Source: Tissierellia bacterium KA00581 | Lineage (GTDB): Bacteria; Bacillota; Clostridia; Tissierellales; Peptoniphilaceae | DNA length: 60,824 nucleotides | Reading direction: 5' to 3' | Assembly (NCBI GenBank): GCA_001552895.1 | Contig: KQ959635.1 | Location: 1-60,824 of the forward strand | In this document: positions 25,132 to 33,456 of the stretch, piece by piece | Layout: each line of letters begins with the position of its first letter | Numbering within the stretch: the first letter of the stretch is position 1 | Made by a program: the position numbers and the translations under genes | The notes under the pieces: generated by a model | Seen by the model: only the letters and a program-made list of their open reading frames with translations | The model's database searches: none | Told to the model about the DNA's origin: nothing

Positions 25132-25776
25132 ATGAATAAATTTAAAAAATACTGTCCAAATGTTTGGATAGCTGAATGTGAAGAAGAATACGAGAAAGGC
25201 GATATTATAGAGCTTACCACAAAATACAATAAAGAAGTTGAATGTGAGGTTTATAACTTCTTAGGAAAGACATCAACCGAAAAATACTTGTATTCAATTG
25301 TTAGACTTGAAGATGAAAGTTATGCAGAAAGAAAAGCAAGAAAATATAACAATGCAAGTGCTAAAAATATAGCTAAACGTGATGAAAAGTTTAATCAAGC
25401 ACAAGAGGGCAGAGATTTTTTAGTACTTGCAGAACCTATTAAGGTGGGTCATCACAGCGAAAGAGGACACAGAGCATTGCTTGAAAGAAATGAAAATAGA
25501 ATGCGAAAGGCTTTTGAGTTTGAAGATAGAGCAAAAGAACAACAACGTAAAGCACAATACTGGGAAGCAAAAGCAAAAGAAATAACTTTAGCAATGCCTG
25601 AAAGTTTAGAATACTTTGAATATGAACTTGAAAAAGCACAACAACATCACAAAGAATTAAAAGACAATCCAGAAAAAAGGCAACATTCTTACGATTTAAC
25701 CTATGCAAAAAAGGCTGTAAATGAGTTAAAGAAAAAGGTTGAAATAGCAAAAATGTTATGGGGCGAAAATGAATAG
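25132..25776 (+). CDS. DUF3560-family phage protein
   Basis: 214 residues. The central EPIKVGHHSERGHRALLERNENRMRKAFEFEDRAKEQQRKAQYWEAKA section is the hallmark of DUF3560 proteins found in phages and mobile elements. A small N-terminal beta part (about 1-60) precedes it, and the C-terminus is a coiled coil. Molecular role unknown. The start follows GAGGATTTTG, a moderate site. Confidence 0.82.
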   Translation: MNKFKKYCPNVWIAECEEEYEKGDIIELTTKYNKEVECEVYNFLGKTSTEKYLYSIVRLEDESYAERKARKYNNASAKNIAKRDEKFNQAQEGRDFLVLAEPIKVGHHSERGHRALLERNENRMRKAFEFEDRAKEQQRKAQYWEAKAKEITLAMPESLEYFEYELEKAQQHHKELKDNPEKRQHSYDLTYAKKAVNELKKKVEIAKMLWGENE

Positions 25777-25791
25777 AAAGGGGGTTAGATT

Positions 25792-26142
25792 ATGGACTAT
25801 TCAGGAGAGTTAATGCAAAGACTTTTATACAATCAAATGAGCCAGAGTGATTTAGCTAAAATGCTTAATGTAAGCAAATCGGCTGTTAGTCAGTGGGTCA
25901 AAGGTACAAGTGAGCCAAGCACAAAAAATTGGGAAATAATTGTTGAAAAGTTACCTATTGCAGATAAGGAATTAAAAAATATCAGCGTAAAAAAAGCTAG
26001 TGAAATTCTAGGAAAAAGCGAACAATTTGTAAGAATTGGACTGCAAAGAGGATTTTTAGACTTTGGAAAAGCCGTAAAAAATGGTAGCAAATATAATTAC
26101 CATATAAGCCCATATAAGCTAATGGAATATGTAGGTGCATAA
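25792..26142 (+). CDS. XRE helix-turn-helix protein with a second DNA-binding-like domain
   Basis: 116 residues. The N-terminal half is an XRE HTH (SQSDLAKMLNVSKSAVSQWVKGTSEPS, about 17-41). The C-terminal half (about 63-116: VKKASEILGKSEQFVRIGLQRGFLDFGKAVKNG, then YHISPYKLMEYVG) resembles an excisionase/MerR-like winged helix. This combination suggests a regulator or excisionase of the early region. It has a strong AAAGGGGG site. Confidence 0.75.
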   Translation: MDYSGELMQRLLYNQMSQSDLAKMLNVSKSAVSQWVKGTSEPSTKNWEIIVEKLPIADKELKNISVKKASEILGKSEQFVRIGLQRGFLDFGKAVKNGSKYNYHISPYKLMEYVGA

Positions 26143-26149
26143 AAAGAAA

Positions 26150-26192
26150 AAGTGCGTTTTTAAATCGCAAAATTTAACGCACTTAACAAAAA
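26150..26192 (-). terminator. Inverted repeat with terminator polarity on the minus strand
   Basis: AAGTGCGTT (26150-26158) and AACGCACTT (26176-26184) form a 9-bp stem with a 17-nt loop. On the plus strand no T-run follows; on the minus strand the stem is followed by TTTCTTTTT. It would stop antisense transcription from the right, or it may be a protein-binding palindrome. Confidence 0.55.
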
Positions 26193-26256
26193 TAATTAAT
26201 TATAGTTTATCAAAAAAATGATATGTTTGTCAAGAAATAAATAGGGAGGTTAATCA

Positions 26257-26667
26257 ATGAAAACTAAATTACATCTAATAAATGCAAATGCGGATATAGA
26301 TCTTACGAAAAAATATGAGGATAATTTTATAAGTGAACTGGTTCGCAAAGATTTTACTATGTTTACAGAGGAAACACATAAAGATTATATATGTGCTGAT
26401 AAATTACTATATATTGACAACGTTCGTAACCGCTTGCACATAAATTATTTTGATGAATATGTTGATGATTATGTACAAAGTATGCTTGATTATCAACGTG
26501 ATGTCGGAGTTCTTGAAGATGATAAATTTGAAGTTGAATTCAATTATGATTTTGCTGAATCGGTTTTTGAACATAGCAGAAGAAACTTTTATAAAAGTTG
26601 TGAAAAACCTGTTTTTTATAACAATTTAGTTTTGATTATTAAAACAGTTATGGAATATGAGAAATAA
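26257..26667 (+). CDS. Phage protein of unknown function (136 aa)
   Basis: A strong AGGGAGG site precedes the ATG. The 136-residue product is acidic and rich in Asp, Tyr and Phe, without signal, membrane span or known motif. It begins after the palindrome at 26150-26184. I do not recognise a family. Confidence 0.65.
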   Translation: MKTKLHLINANADIDLTKKYEDNFISELVRKDFTMFTEETHKDYICADKLLYIDNVRNRLHINYFDEYVDDYVQSMLDYQRDVGVLEDDKFEVEFNYDFAESVFEHSRRNFYKSCEKPVFYNNLVLIIKTVMEYEK

Positions 26668-26692
26668 AGATACAAAATTATGGAGGTAGTTT

Positions 26693-26926
26693 ATGAGAAT
26701 TTTAACTTATGATGATTTTCAAAAAGGGTTATTGTATGAAGACTACGCCGATTATGCGGACTATGATAGAGGTGTTGTAGTTAAAAATGAAAAAATTATT
26801 GAAAAAGATAATAATAATGATGATATAAAGATTTTAAAGAATGAAAATAAAGAGCTTAAAAAAGTTTGTTTTGCTTTAACTGTTTTTAGTTTGTTTTTGG
26901 TTTTTTGCTTTTTTGTAACAAGGTAG
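26693..26926 (+). CDS. Small membrane-anchored phage protein (77 aa)
   Basis: 77 residues with a GGAGG site. The N-terminal part is acidic (repeated DYADY), followed by a charged coiled section and a single C-terminal hydrophobic span (VCFALTVFSLFLVFCFFV). Probably tail-anchored with the N-terminus in the cytoplasm. Function unknown. Confidence 0.6.
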   Translation: MRILTYDDFQKGLLYEDYADYADYDRGVVVKNEKIIEKDNNNDDIKILKNENKELKKVCFALTVFSLFLVFCFFVTR

Positions 26927-26994
26927 TTTATGGAAAAGTTAAAAAATGAATTGAAGATAAAATCGAAGAAAACAGAAAAGTAGAGGTGCAAAAA

Positions 26995-27078
26995 ATGAAA
27001 GACGAACAAGTGATAACAGTAGTATTTTTGCTATTGTTATGGGGGTTATTGGGTTTAACTATTTGCTATTGCTTGTAA
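26995..27078 (+). CDS. 27-aa single-span hydrophobic peptide
   Basis: An ATG after AGAGGTGC encodes a short acidic start (KDEQ) and one continuous hydrophobic helix (VITVVFLLLLWGLLGLT), ending CYCL. A 17-codon frame precedes it at 26930. It could be a real membrane peptide; coding is not proven by length alone. Confidence 0.4.
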   Translation: MKDEQVITVVFLLLLWGLLGLTICYCL

Positions 27079-27108
27079 TAGGAAGATTAATATAATAGGA
27101 GGATTTAT

Positions 27109-29046
27109 ATGCAAGAATTAATTTTAAAAAGTTTGAAATTACAAAATTTCAAAGGCATTAAAGATTTAGAAATAAACTTTAACGATGAAACAGTTATATC
27201 AGGAGCGAACGCAACGGGAAAGACAACAATATTTGACGCTTATAGTTGGTTGTTGTGGGATAAAGACAGTTTTAATCGTAAAGACTTTAATATAAAGCCT
27301 TTTGCAGAAAATGGAGAGGTTAAACATGGTCTTGAAACAGTTGTAACTGGAGTATTTGAGGCAGAGGGTTCCACTGTTGAACTTATGAAAAATTACCACG
27401 AAAAATGGGCTAAAAAAAGAGGAAATACAGATTTAGTTTTTGATGGAAATACAACAGATTATTATATAAATTCTGTGCCAATCAAAAAATCAGAATACAA
27501 TGCAAGAATAGAAAGTTTAATAAGTGAAAGAGAGTTTAATTTATTATCTAATCCGATTTATTTCAATCAAATTTTAGATAAAAAAGAACGTAGAGATGTA
27601 CTGCTATCTTTGATAACAGATGTTAAAAAAGAGGACGTTTTAGCTTGTTTTGAGGACTTAAAAGAATTAGATTTAGACAACTATAAAATTGATGAAATAA
27701 AGACTATGGCGAAAGCTACCTCAAAGAAAATTAACAAAGATATTGAAGATATACCGATTAGAATTTCAGAGCTTGAAAATACAAAGAAAGATTATAATTT
27801 TAAAAAACTTGAAAGCGAAAAGAAAGAGTTTGAAAAAGAGTTAAAAAACATTGATAACTTAATTTTAAAATCTTCTAAAAGTGCTGATATTATCACAGAG
27901 AAAAACAACTTGATACAAGATTATTCAAATAGAATGAGAGATATAAAAAGAGAGGTTGACGACTTTAACGAAGATGAAGAAAGAAAGATTTTAAGAAGTT
28001 TTAAAGAGAAAAAAGAAATCTTTGAAGATACTAAAAATGAAGTTAAGAAATCTTTAAGACGTCAAGAGGATAAGTTAGATAACTTAAAAGAAGAAATCAA
28101 GCACTTTGAAAAGTTGATAGCACATAATGATGAAGATATAAAAACTTTACGTCAAAAATGGGTTGATATAAATTCAAAAGAATTTGACGGAAGTTTAGTT
28201 TGTCCGACTTGCAAAAGAGAGTTTGATGAAGATAAAAAAGATGAAATCTTAGCTGACTTTAATAAGCAAAAGGCTGAAAATCTTTTAAAAATCGAAAAAG
28301 AAGCTAACGAAGTAAAAGAAGAAAGAGAAGAATTTATAAAGAAACTTGAAAAGACAACAAAAGATAAAGATGAAGTGCAAGAAAGAATTAAAGAACTTGA
28401 AAAAGAATACAACGACTTTGGAGAGTTTGAAGATGAAAAGCCTGTATTTGTTAAGAAAGAATTACCTGATATTTATTTCAATTTAGAAAAAGAAATTGAA
28501 AAAATTAAAGAAGATTTACAGTCTATTTCAGAAAATGACAATACAAATCTCTTAGAAGATAAAAAAAGGATAAATGACGAAATAAACGCATTAAATTCTA
28601 GAATACAATACAAAGTTTTAAATGAAGAATTAGAACAAAAAATAAACGTTTACATTCAAAAAGAAAAGGAACTTGCGACACATTTTGAAGAACAATCAAG
28701 AGTATTATATTTGTGTGATGAATATATAAGAATTTATACAAATTTAGTACAAGATAAAGTTAATGACTTGTTTAAGGTGGTTGATTTTAGACTTTTTGAA
28801 ACTCAAGTAAACGGAGAATTAAAAGAAACTTGCGAAGTAACTGTAAATGGAGTGCCTTACAGTGATGTAAATAACGCAGGTAAAATCAACGCAGGGCTTG
28901 ATGTTATAAATTCATTAAGCAAATTTATGCAAAAGAGAGTACCGATTTTTGTTGATAATGCTGAAAGTGTAAACAAGTTGATAGACGTAAATAGTCAAAT
29001 AATAAAGCTATATGTTAGTGAAGAAAAAGAATTGAAAATTAAATAA
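27109..29046 (+). CDS. Rad50/SbcC-like AAA ATPase with a zinc hook
   Basis: 645 residues. The N-terminal P-loop is GANATGKTT (32-40) in the SMC/Rad50 style (LQNFKGIKDLEINF before it). Long coiled coils flank a CPTC zinc hook (Cys365, Cys368). The C-terminal half-site has an abbreviated signature (NNAGKINAGLDVINSL) and a Walker B IFVDNAES (Asp616). It is smaller than cellular SbcC. The next genes are RecT, an MBL-fold protein and SSB, so it belongs to a phage recombination module. It may assist DNA end processing, perhaps with the MBL-fold protein as nuclease (inference). Confidence 0.88.
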   Translation: MQELILKSLKLQNFKGIKDLEINFNDETVISGANATGKTTIFDAYSWLLWDKDSFNRKDFNIKPFAENGEVKHGLETVVTGVFEAEGSTVELMKNYHEKWAKKRGNTDLVFDGNTTDYYINSVPIKKSEYNARIESLISEREFNLLSNPIYFNQILDKKERRDVLLSLITDVKKEDVLACFEDLKELDLDNYKIDEIKTMAKATSKKINKDIEDIPIRISELENTKKDYNFKKLESEKKEFEKELKNIDNLILKSSKSADIITEKNNLIQDYSNRMRDIKREVDDFNEDEERKILRSFKEKKEIFEDTKNEVKKSLRRQEDKLDNLKEEIKHFEKLIAHNDEDIKTLRQKWVDINSKEFDGSLVCPTCKREFDEDKKDEILADFNKQKAENLLKIEKEANEVKEEREEFIKKLEKTTKDKDEVQERIKELEKEYNDFGEFEDEKPVFVKKELPDIYFNLEKEIEKIKEDLQSISENDNTNLLEDKKRINDEINALNSRIQYKVLNEELEQKINVYIQKEKELATHFEEQSRVLYLCDEYIRIYTNLVQDKVNDLFKVVDFRLFETQVNGELKETCEVTVNGVPYSDVNNAGKINAGLDVINSLSKFMQKRVPIFVDNAESVNKLIDVNSQIIKLYVSEEKELKIK

Positions 29047-29060
29047 AAAGGAGATAGAAA

Positions 29061-29924
29061 ATGAACGAAATTAAGAAAATTGAAGAAAAGGCGATAACAG
29101 ATGTAGTATTTAACAGAGTGCAAAATTTACAAGCAAACGGAGCGATAGACTTTCCCGCAAATTACAGTGTCGGAAATGCTTTAAAAAGTGCTTTTTTGAT
29201 ACTAAAAGAGGCAGTAACAAGAGATAAAAAGCCAGTTTTACAAGCGTGTAGTCAAGAAAGTATTGCAAATGCTTTACTTGATATGGTAATACAAGGTTTA
29301 AATCCAGCTAAACAACAATGCTATTTTATTCCATACGGGAACCAACTTCAAATGATTAGAAGTTATTTAGGAGAAATAACTTTAATAAAGAGAGTTAAAG
29401 GTGTTAAAGACGTTGTAGCTTATCCGATTTACAAAAACGATGAACTTGAACTTGGCTTTGATTTACTTTCAGGAAAACAAGTTATTAAGAAATATAATCC
29501 GTCAATTATTCACAATGCAAATGACCTTATAGGTGCATTAGGCTTGATAATTGGCGATAAAGAAGTGTTAGCTATTGAGTATATGGATATGTTACAAATC
29601 AAAAACGCTTGGAATCAAGGTACAATGAAAGGCAATTCTCCAGCACACAAGAATTTTCCAGACCAAATGGCAATAAAGACTGTTATTAAAAGAATTTGCA
29701 AAAAATATGTAAATACAGCTGATGATAGTGATAAAATAGCTGAATTAATCAATAGAGGAATGGAAGAAACAGACAACGAACTTGCAGAAGAAATAGAGCA
29801 AAACGCAAATAAGAAAGAGCTTGAAATTGTTGGACAAGTTGAAATTGATGATGCTGTTCAAAAAGTTGAAGAAATAAGCGATATTTCAGGTATGGATGAA
29901 GTTACTGAAGAAGCACCATTTTAG
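29061..29924 (+). CDS. recT: RecT-family single-strand annealing protein
   Basis: 287 residues matching RecT: ACSQESIANALLDMVIQGLNPAKQQCYFIPYGNQLQMIRSYLGEITLIKRV is the family core (about 63-112), followed by the YKNDELELGFDLLSG stretch and PDQMAIKTVIKRICKKY. RecT anneals complementary single strands during phage recombination. A typical RecE or YqaJ exonuclease partner is absent; the ATPase upstream and MBL protein downstream may replace it. The acidic C-terminal tail (about 235-287) is common in the family. Confidence 0.95.
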   Translation: MNEIKKIEEKAITDVVFNRVQNLQANGAIDFPANYSVGNALKSAFLILKEAVTRDKKPVLQACSQESIANALLDMVIQGLNPAKQQCYFIPYGNQLQMIRSYLGEITLIKRVKGVKDVVAYPIYKNDELELGFDLLSGKQVIKKYNPSIIHNANDLIGALGLIIGDKEVLAIEYMDMLQIKNAWNQGTMKGNSPAHKNFPDQMAIKTVIKRICKKYVNTADDSDKIAELINRGMEETDNELAEEIEQNANKKELEIVGQVEIDDAVQKVEEISDISGMDEVTEEAPF

Positions 29925-29933
29925 AGGTTAAAA

Positions 29934-30653
29934 ATGATTGATGTAAAAGTAATCGGCACAGGTAGTAGTGGAAACTGCTACCTAGTCAATATGAATGGAA
30001 CAAAATTATTACTTGAATGTGGATTGTCATTTAAAACAATTCAAAAAGCCTTAAATTTTAAACTTAGCGATGTGTCGGCTTGTCTAGTAACACACGAGCA
30101 CGGCGACCACTCAAAAGCAGTAAAAGACTTAATAAAAAACGGAATTAATGTATATGCAACAAAAGGCACTTTTGAGGCTTTAAACCTTTCAGGGCACAGA
30201 GCAATATCTTTTAAAAAAGACAAGGTTGATACTTATTGTTATCATTTTTTTAACAGGTTTATGATATTGCCTTTTCAAGCAGTCCACGATGCAAGAGAAC
30301 CTGTAAGTTTTTATATAAAAGATATTCACACAAAAGAAAGTTTGTTATTCATAACCGATACAGCATATATCAAATACAAGATACCAAGCGTTGATGTGCT
30401 AATGGTTGAGTGTAACTATGTAAAATCAGTAATTGACAAGAAAGTACAAGACGGAAAGTTACATCACGTTTTAAGAAATAGAATTGTTAAAAATCACTTA
30501 AGCCTTGAAACTTTAAAAGAGGCTTTAAAACAAGCAGATTTAAGCAATTTGAAAGAAATGTATGTATTGCATTTAAGTGACAGTAACAGTGATGAAAAAT
30601 ATATTTTAGAAGAATTGCAAAAACTAACAGGAAAATCGATAAAAATAGCTTAA
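29934..30653 (+). CDS. MBL-fold metallo-hydrolase of the recombination module
   Basis: 239 residues with the metallo-beta-lactamase fold: GTGSSGNCYLV at the start, metal motif THEHGDH (His54, Glu55, His56, Asp58, His59), the HDAREP loop, and LLFITDTAYIKY supplying the late Asp. It resembles the YycJ/WalJ and phage-type subgroup. A nuclease role with RecT and the Rad50-like ATPase is plausible from context, as in several Gram-positive phages, but is not shown by sequence. Confidence 0.9.
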   Translation: MIDVKVIGTGSSGNCYLVNMNGTKLLLECGLSFKTIQKALNFKLSDVSACLVTHEHGDHSKAVKDLIKNGINVYATKGTFEALNLSGHRAISFKKDKVDTYCYHFFNRFMILPFQAVHDAREPVSFYIKDIHTKESLLFITDTAYIKYKIPSVDVLMVECNYVKSVIDKKVQDGKLHHVLRNRIVKNHLSLETLKEALKQADLSNLKEMYVLHLSDSNSDEKYILEELQKLTGKSIKIA

Positions 30654-30853
30654 ATTTTAAACAAAGATAATTAGACACTTAATTATATCAAAAACAAATA
30701 AAAATAAAAAATAAATAAGAATAGAGAATAAATACAGAATAATAATATGCCGATACTGTAAACGGAAGTACCAAACATAAAAAAACACAATTAACAACAA
30801 AAATAATTGAGTGTCTTTTTATACAATAAAAAAATACAAAGGAGATAAAGAAT
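30654..30853 (+). other. Noncoding interval with a long-range inverted repeat
   Basis: AGACACTTAATTAT (30673-30686) is complementary to ATAATTGAGTGTCT (30803-30816) with one G-U pair, and the right arm runs into five T residues. The arms are separated by about 116 nt of A-rich, apparently unstructured sequence. It looks like a terminator whose loop has been expanded. No gene seen inside. Confidence 0.6.
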
Positions 30854-31297
30854 ATGAATATAGCAATGATAAGCGGGCGACTAGTAAGAGATATTGAATT
30901 AAAATACACAAACGCACAAGAGCCGATGGCGTTTTGTAAATTTACATTAGCAGTTGATAGAGGAATGAGTAAAGTGAAGAAAGAGCAAGCACAACAAAAC
31001 GGTCAAGCAGTAGCTGATTTTATTAACGTAACAGTTTTCGGAAAACAAGCTGAAAATTGTAGTAAATTTTTAGCTAAAGGTAGAATGGTAGCAATTCAAG
31101 GAAGTTTACAATCAGGCAGTTATACTGCACAAGATGGAACAAAGAGATACACAACAGAAGTTATGGCTCAAAGGGTTGAGTTTATTGATTGGGGAAATAG
31201 CAAGCAAAACAATCAAGCTAATCAAAATACACAACCATTCGGACATTTTGAAGATGATTTTGGGTTTACAGAAACTAACGAAGATATTCCTTTTTAG
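30854..31297 (+). CDS. ssb: Single-stranded DNA-binding protein
   Basis: 147 residues with an OB fold (MNIAMISGRLVRDIELKYT, FTLAVDRGM, then DFINVTVFGKQAENCSKFLAKGRMVAIQGSL) and the conserved acidic C-terminal tail ending EDIPF, which recruits partner proteins. Phage-encoded version. It follows the recombination genes and precedes the replisome organiser. Strong AAAGGAG site. Confidence 0.96.
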   Translation: MNIAMISGRLVRDIELKYTNAQEPMAFCKFTLAVDRGMSKVKKEQAQQNGQAVADFINVTVFGKQAENCSKFLAKGRMVAIQGSLQSGSYTAQDGTKRYTTEVMAQRVEFIDWGNSKQNNQANQNTQPFGHFEDDFGFTETNEDIPF

Positions 31298-31306
31298 GAG
31301 TAAGTT

Positions 31307-32266
31307 ATGTCAGATGTAAAATGGATAAAGATTGTTACTGATATTTTTGATGATGAAAAAATATTGTTAATTGAAACGTTGCCAGATGCCGATAGCATTA
31401 TTGTTATTTGGTTTAAACTCTTAACTTTAGGCGGAAAACAAAATAACAGTGGAGTATTTATGTTTAATCACAAAATTCCTTATACTGATGAAATGCTAGC
31501 AACTATATTTAGGAGAAATGTTAATACAGTCAGGTTAGCTTTAACAACTTTTGAAAAATATGGAATGATTGAAATAATAAATGGAGCAATAACTATACCA
31601 AATTGGAGCAAACATCAAAATTTAGACCAAATCGAAAGCAGAAATGAATATATGAAAGATTATATGGCTAAATACAGAAAAAAGCAAAAGTTAATAGCTC
31701 AAAATAGTAACAGTAAAGTTAACAGTAAAGTTAACAGTAAAGTTAATGTTAACTCCCTAGATATAGAAGAAGATATAGAAGAAGATATAGATATTAATAA
31801 TATTATCTTATCAGATAATATTATTTGTGGTATTTCTGATGAAAATACCACTAAAAATTCTAAATTCAAAAAAACTTTCAAAGATATTGTAGTTGAAGAA
31901 TGGAACAAATTAAAAGATCCTATTCCAAAAATATCTCTGATAAAAGATAATTCAACGAGAGCTAAAAGTTTAAAAGCTAGAATTTCTGAATATTCAAAAG
32001 ATGATGTTATTAAAGCTATCAGAAATATAAATAATTCCCCTCATTGCTTAGGTCAAAATGATAGAGGGTGGACAATAACTTTTGATTGGTTTATAAAACC
32101 GAACAACTTTGTAAAAGTTTTAGACGGGAACTATTTAAAAAACGTCAAAAAATTTGACAAAAAAGGCAGATACATTGAGGACAGGGATATTTTGACTGAT
32201 GAGGAAAAAAAGGAAAGAGAAAAAAATGAATATTCTGGAATGGATGAATTATTTGATAATTATTAA
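31307..32266 (+). CDS. Phage replisome organiser / replication initiator
   Basis: 319 residues. The N-terminal winged-helix domain (WIKIVTDIFDDEKILLIETLPDADSIIVIWFKLLTLGGKQN start and so on, about 1-115) is the phage replisome-organiser type. It is followed by a low-complexity linker built from SKVN repeats (about 135-160), and a C-terminal region with DVIKAIRNINNSPHCLGQNDRGWTITFDWFIKPNNFVKVLDGNY, typical of such initiators. The DNA of the linker carries tandem 12-bp repeats and a 13-bp palindrome, likely the origin. Helicase and loader genes are not adjacent, so host DnaB is probably recruited. Confidence 0.9.
   Translation: MSDVKWIKIVTDIFDDEKILLIETLPDADSIIVIWFKLLTLGGKQNNSGVFMFNHKIPYTDEMLATIFRRNVNTVRLALTTFEKYGMIEIINGAITIPNWSKHQNLDQIESRNEYMKDYMAKYRKKQKLIAQNSNSKVNSKVNSKVNVNSLDIEEDIEEDIDINNIILSDNIICGISDENTTKNSKFKKTFKDIVVEEWNKLKDPIPKISLIKDNSTRAKSLKARISEYSKDDVIKAIRNINNSPHCLGQNDRGWTITFDWFIKPNNFVKVLDGNYLKNVKKFDKKGRYIEDRDILTDEEKKEREKNEYSGMDELFDNY
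31711..31825. other. Candidate phage replication origin inside the initiator gene
   Basis: Three tandem copies of AACAGTAAAGTT (from about 31711) create GTTAAC sites. They are followed by repeats of GATATAGAAGAA (about 31760-31790) and then a perfect 13-bp palindrome AATAATATTATCT (31796-31808) / AGATAATATTATT (31813-31825) with 4-nt loop, all A/T except at its centre. Iterons plus an easily melted segment within the initiator gene match the layout of origins such as lambda's in gene O. Confidence 0.65.
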
Positions 32267-32394
32267 AAAACATAGCTAATTTTAATTTTATTGTGTTAGG
32301 TATGTAAAATTATACTAAAAATATATTTTAAAACGAAATAGACGGTAAATTTTTGAATTAAGAGCATATTTGAAGCGATGGGAGATAGTAAAAA

Positions 32395-32790
32395 ATGATT
32401 TATAGTTTAATCGTAATAACAAAACCGATGACAAAACAACGTCCACGATTTGCTAGAAACGGCATTGTATTTACACCAAAACAAACGGTAGACTATGAAC
32501 GATTGATAGCGACAAAGTGGAAAGAAAAATATAAGATACCAACTGAAAAGGCAGTTGAGGTGGATTTATATTTCACTTTTGAAAAGCCGAAAAGTTGGAC
32601 GAAAAAGAAAAGAGAAAATACAATTTATCACACTGTAAAACCTGATATTGACAATTTACAAAAGGCTATACTGGACGGTTTGAACAAGGTGGCTTTTGTA
32701 GATGATAAGCAAGTTTTCAGTGTATCCGCTAAAAAATATTATGCAGATTATAATTCAATCAGAATTACAATCACAGAACACGAAACTTAA
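32395..32790 (+). CDS. rusA: RusA-family Holliday junction resolvase
   Basis: 131 residues. The motif KPDIDN gives Asp84 and Asp86, Lys90 follows, and Asp103/104 (FVDDK) completes the acidic set, in the same spacing as RusA's D70-D72-K76-D91. It cuts four-way junctions arising in phage replication or recombination. The ATG follows GGGAG. The 128-bp gap before it contains no gene. Confidence 0.94.
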   Translation: MIYSLIVITKPMTKQRPRFARNGIVFTPKQTVDYERLIATKWKEKYKIPTEKAVEVDLYFTFEKPKSWTKKKRENTIYHTVKPDIDNLQKAILDGLNKVAFVDDKQVFSVSAKKYYADYNSIRITITEHET

Positions 32791-32879
32791 AAATTTGAAA
32801 AAATATAGCTAATGTGAAGAAATTTAATAAATAGTAATAGTTAGCAATAACAACGTTTACACAAAGGGAGAATTGAAAA

Positions 32880-33248
32880 ATGTTAAAAATTAAAAAAGAA
32901 AACAAATACAAAGTTTTAAAGCCTGAATTATTTAAAGCTAATGAAATGTTATTAGGTAAATATGAATTATACAAAAACAGTGCTTTTGGAGATGAAAGAT
33001 ATTGTTTTGGTAAAACTTTTGGAACTAAAACACATATTAAATATGGTTCATATAACAGCTTTCATATAATGTTTATACCAAAAACAAATACATTAAACTT
33101 ACATTGTAGCAGTTACGGTGGCATGTGTAGCTTTGTGTTTGATGAGGAAGAATTGACAAAAAAACATAATAAATGTGATATGGAGTGTATGCAATTTATA
33201 ATAAATTTTGTCAAAGAGTTGATACAAGAGGGAATAATTGAAAATTAG
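32880..33248 (+). CDS. Phage protein of unknown function (122 aa)
   Basis: The ATG has an AAAGGGAG site. The product has a basic N-terminus, a Tyr/Phe/Gly-rich middle (CFGKTFGTKTHIKYGSYNSFH) and a Cys-containing C-terminal half (CSSYGGMC). No family recognised. It stands in the early operon after rusA. Confidence 0.6.
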   Translation: MLKIKKENKYKVLKPELFKANEMLLGKYELYKNSAFGDERYCFGKTFGTKTHIKYGSYNSFHIMFIPKTNTLNLHCSSYGGMCSFVFDEEELTKKHNKCDMECMQFIINFVKELIQEGIIEN

Positions 33249-33261
33249 GTGAGTTACTGTA

Positions 33262-33456
33262 ATGTTAATAAATAATTTAAGTGAAAGGGAATATCTAACA
33301 AGATACGAGGTAATGCAGTTAGTTAGTAACTTGAATAAGTTAGATGTTCATAAATTTATGACGATACTGGAAGTTGTTAGACCAGAGCAAAAACTGTATA
33401 AGACTAGATTAATACTTGATACAGTAAAATACACAAGGAGAATACAAGATGAATAG
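33262..33456 (+). CDS. Small phage protein (64 aa)
   Basis: 64 residues, basic and helical, starting after a weak GGTGAG. Its stop overlaps the next ATG by 8 bp. No family recognised. Confidence 0.55.
   Translation: MLINNLSEREYLTRYEVMQLVSNLNKLDVHKFMTILEVVRPEQKLYKTRLILDTVKYTRRIQDE

Noticed and set aside
30688-30909. 73-aa minus-strand frame before ssb
   Set aside because: Phe/Ile-rich, overlaps the ssb start and the inverted repeat, no ribosome site.
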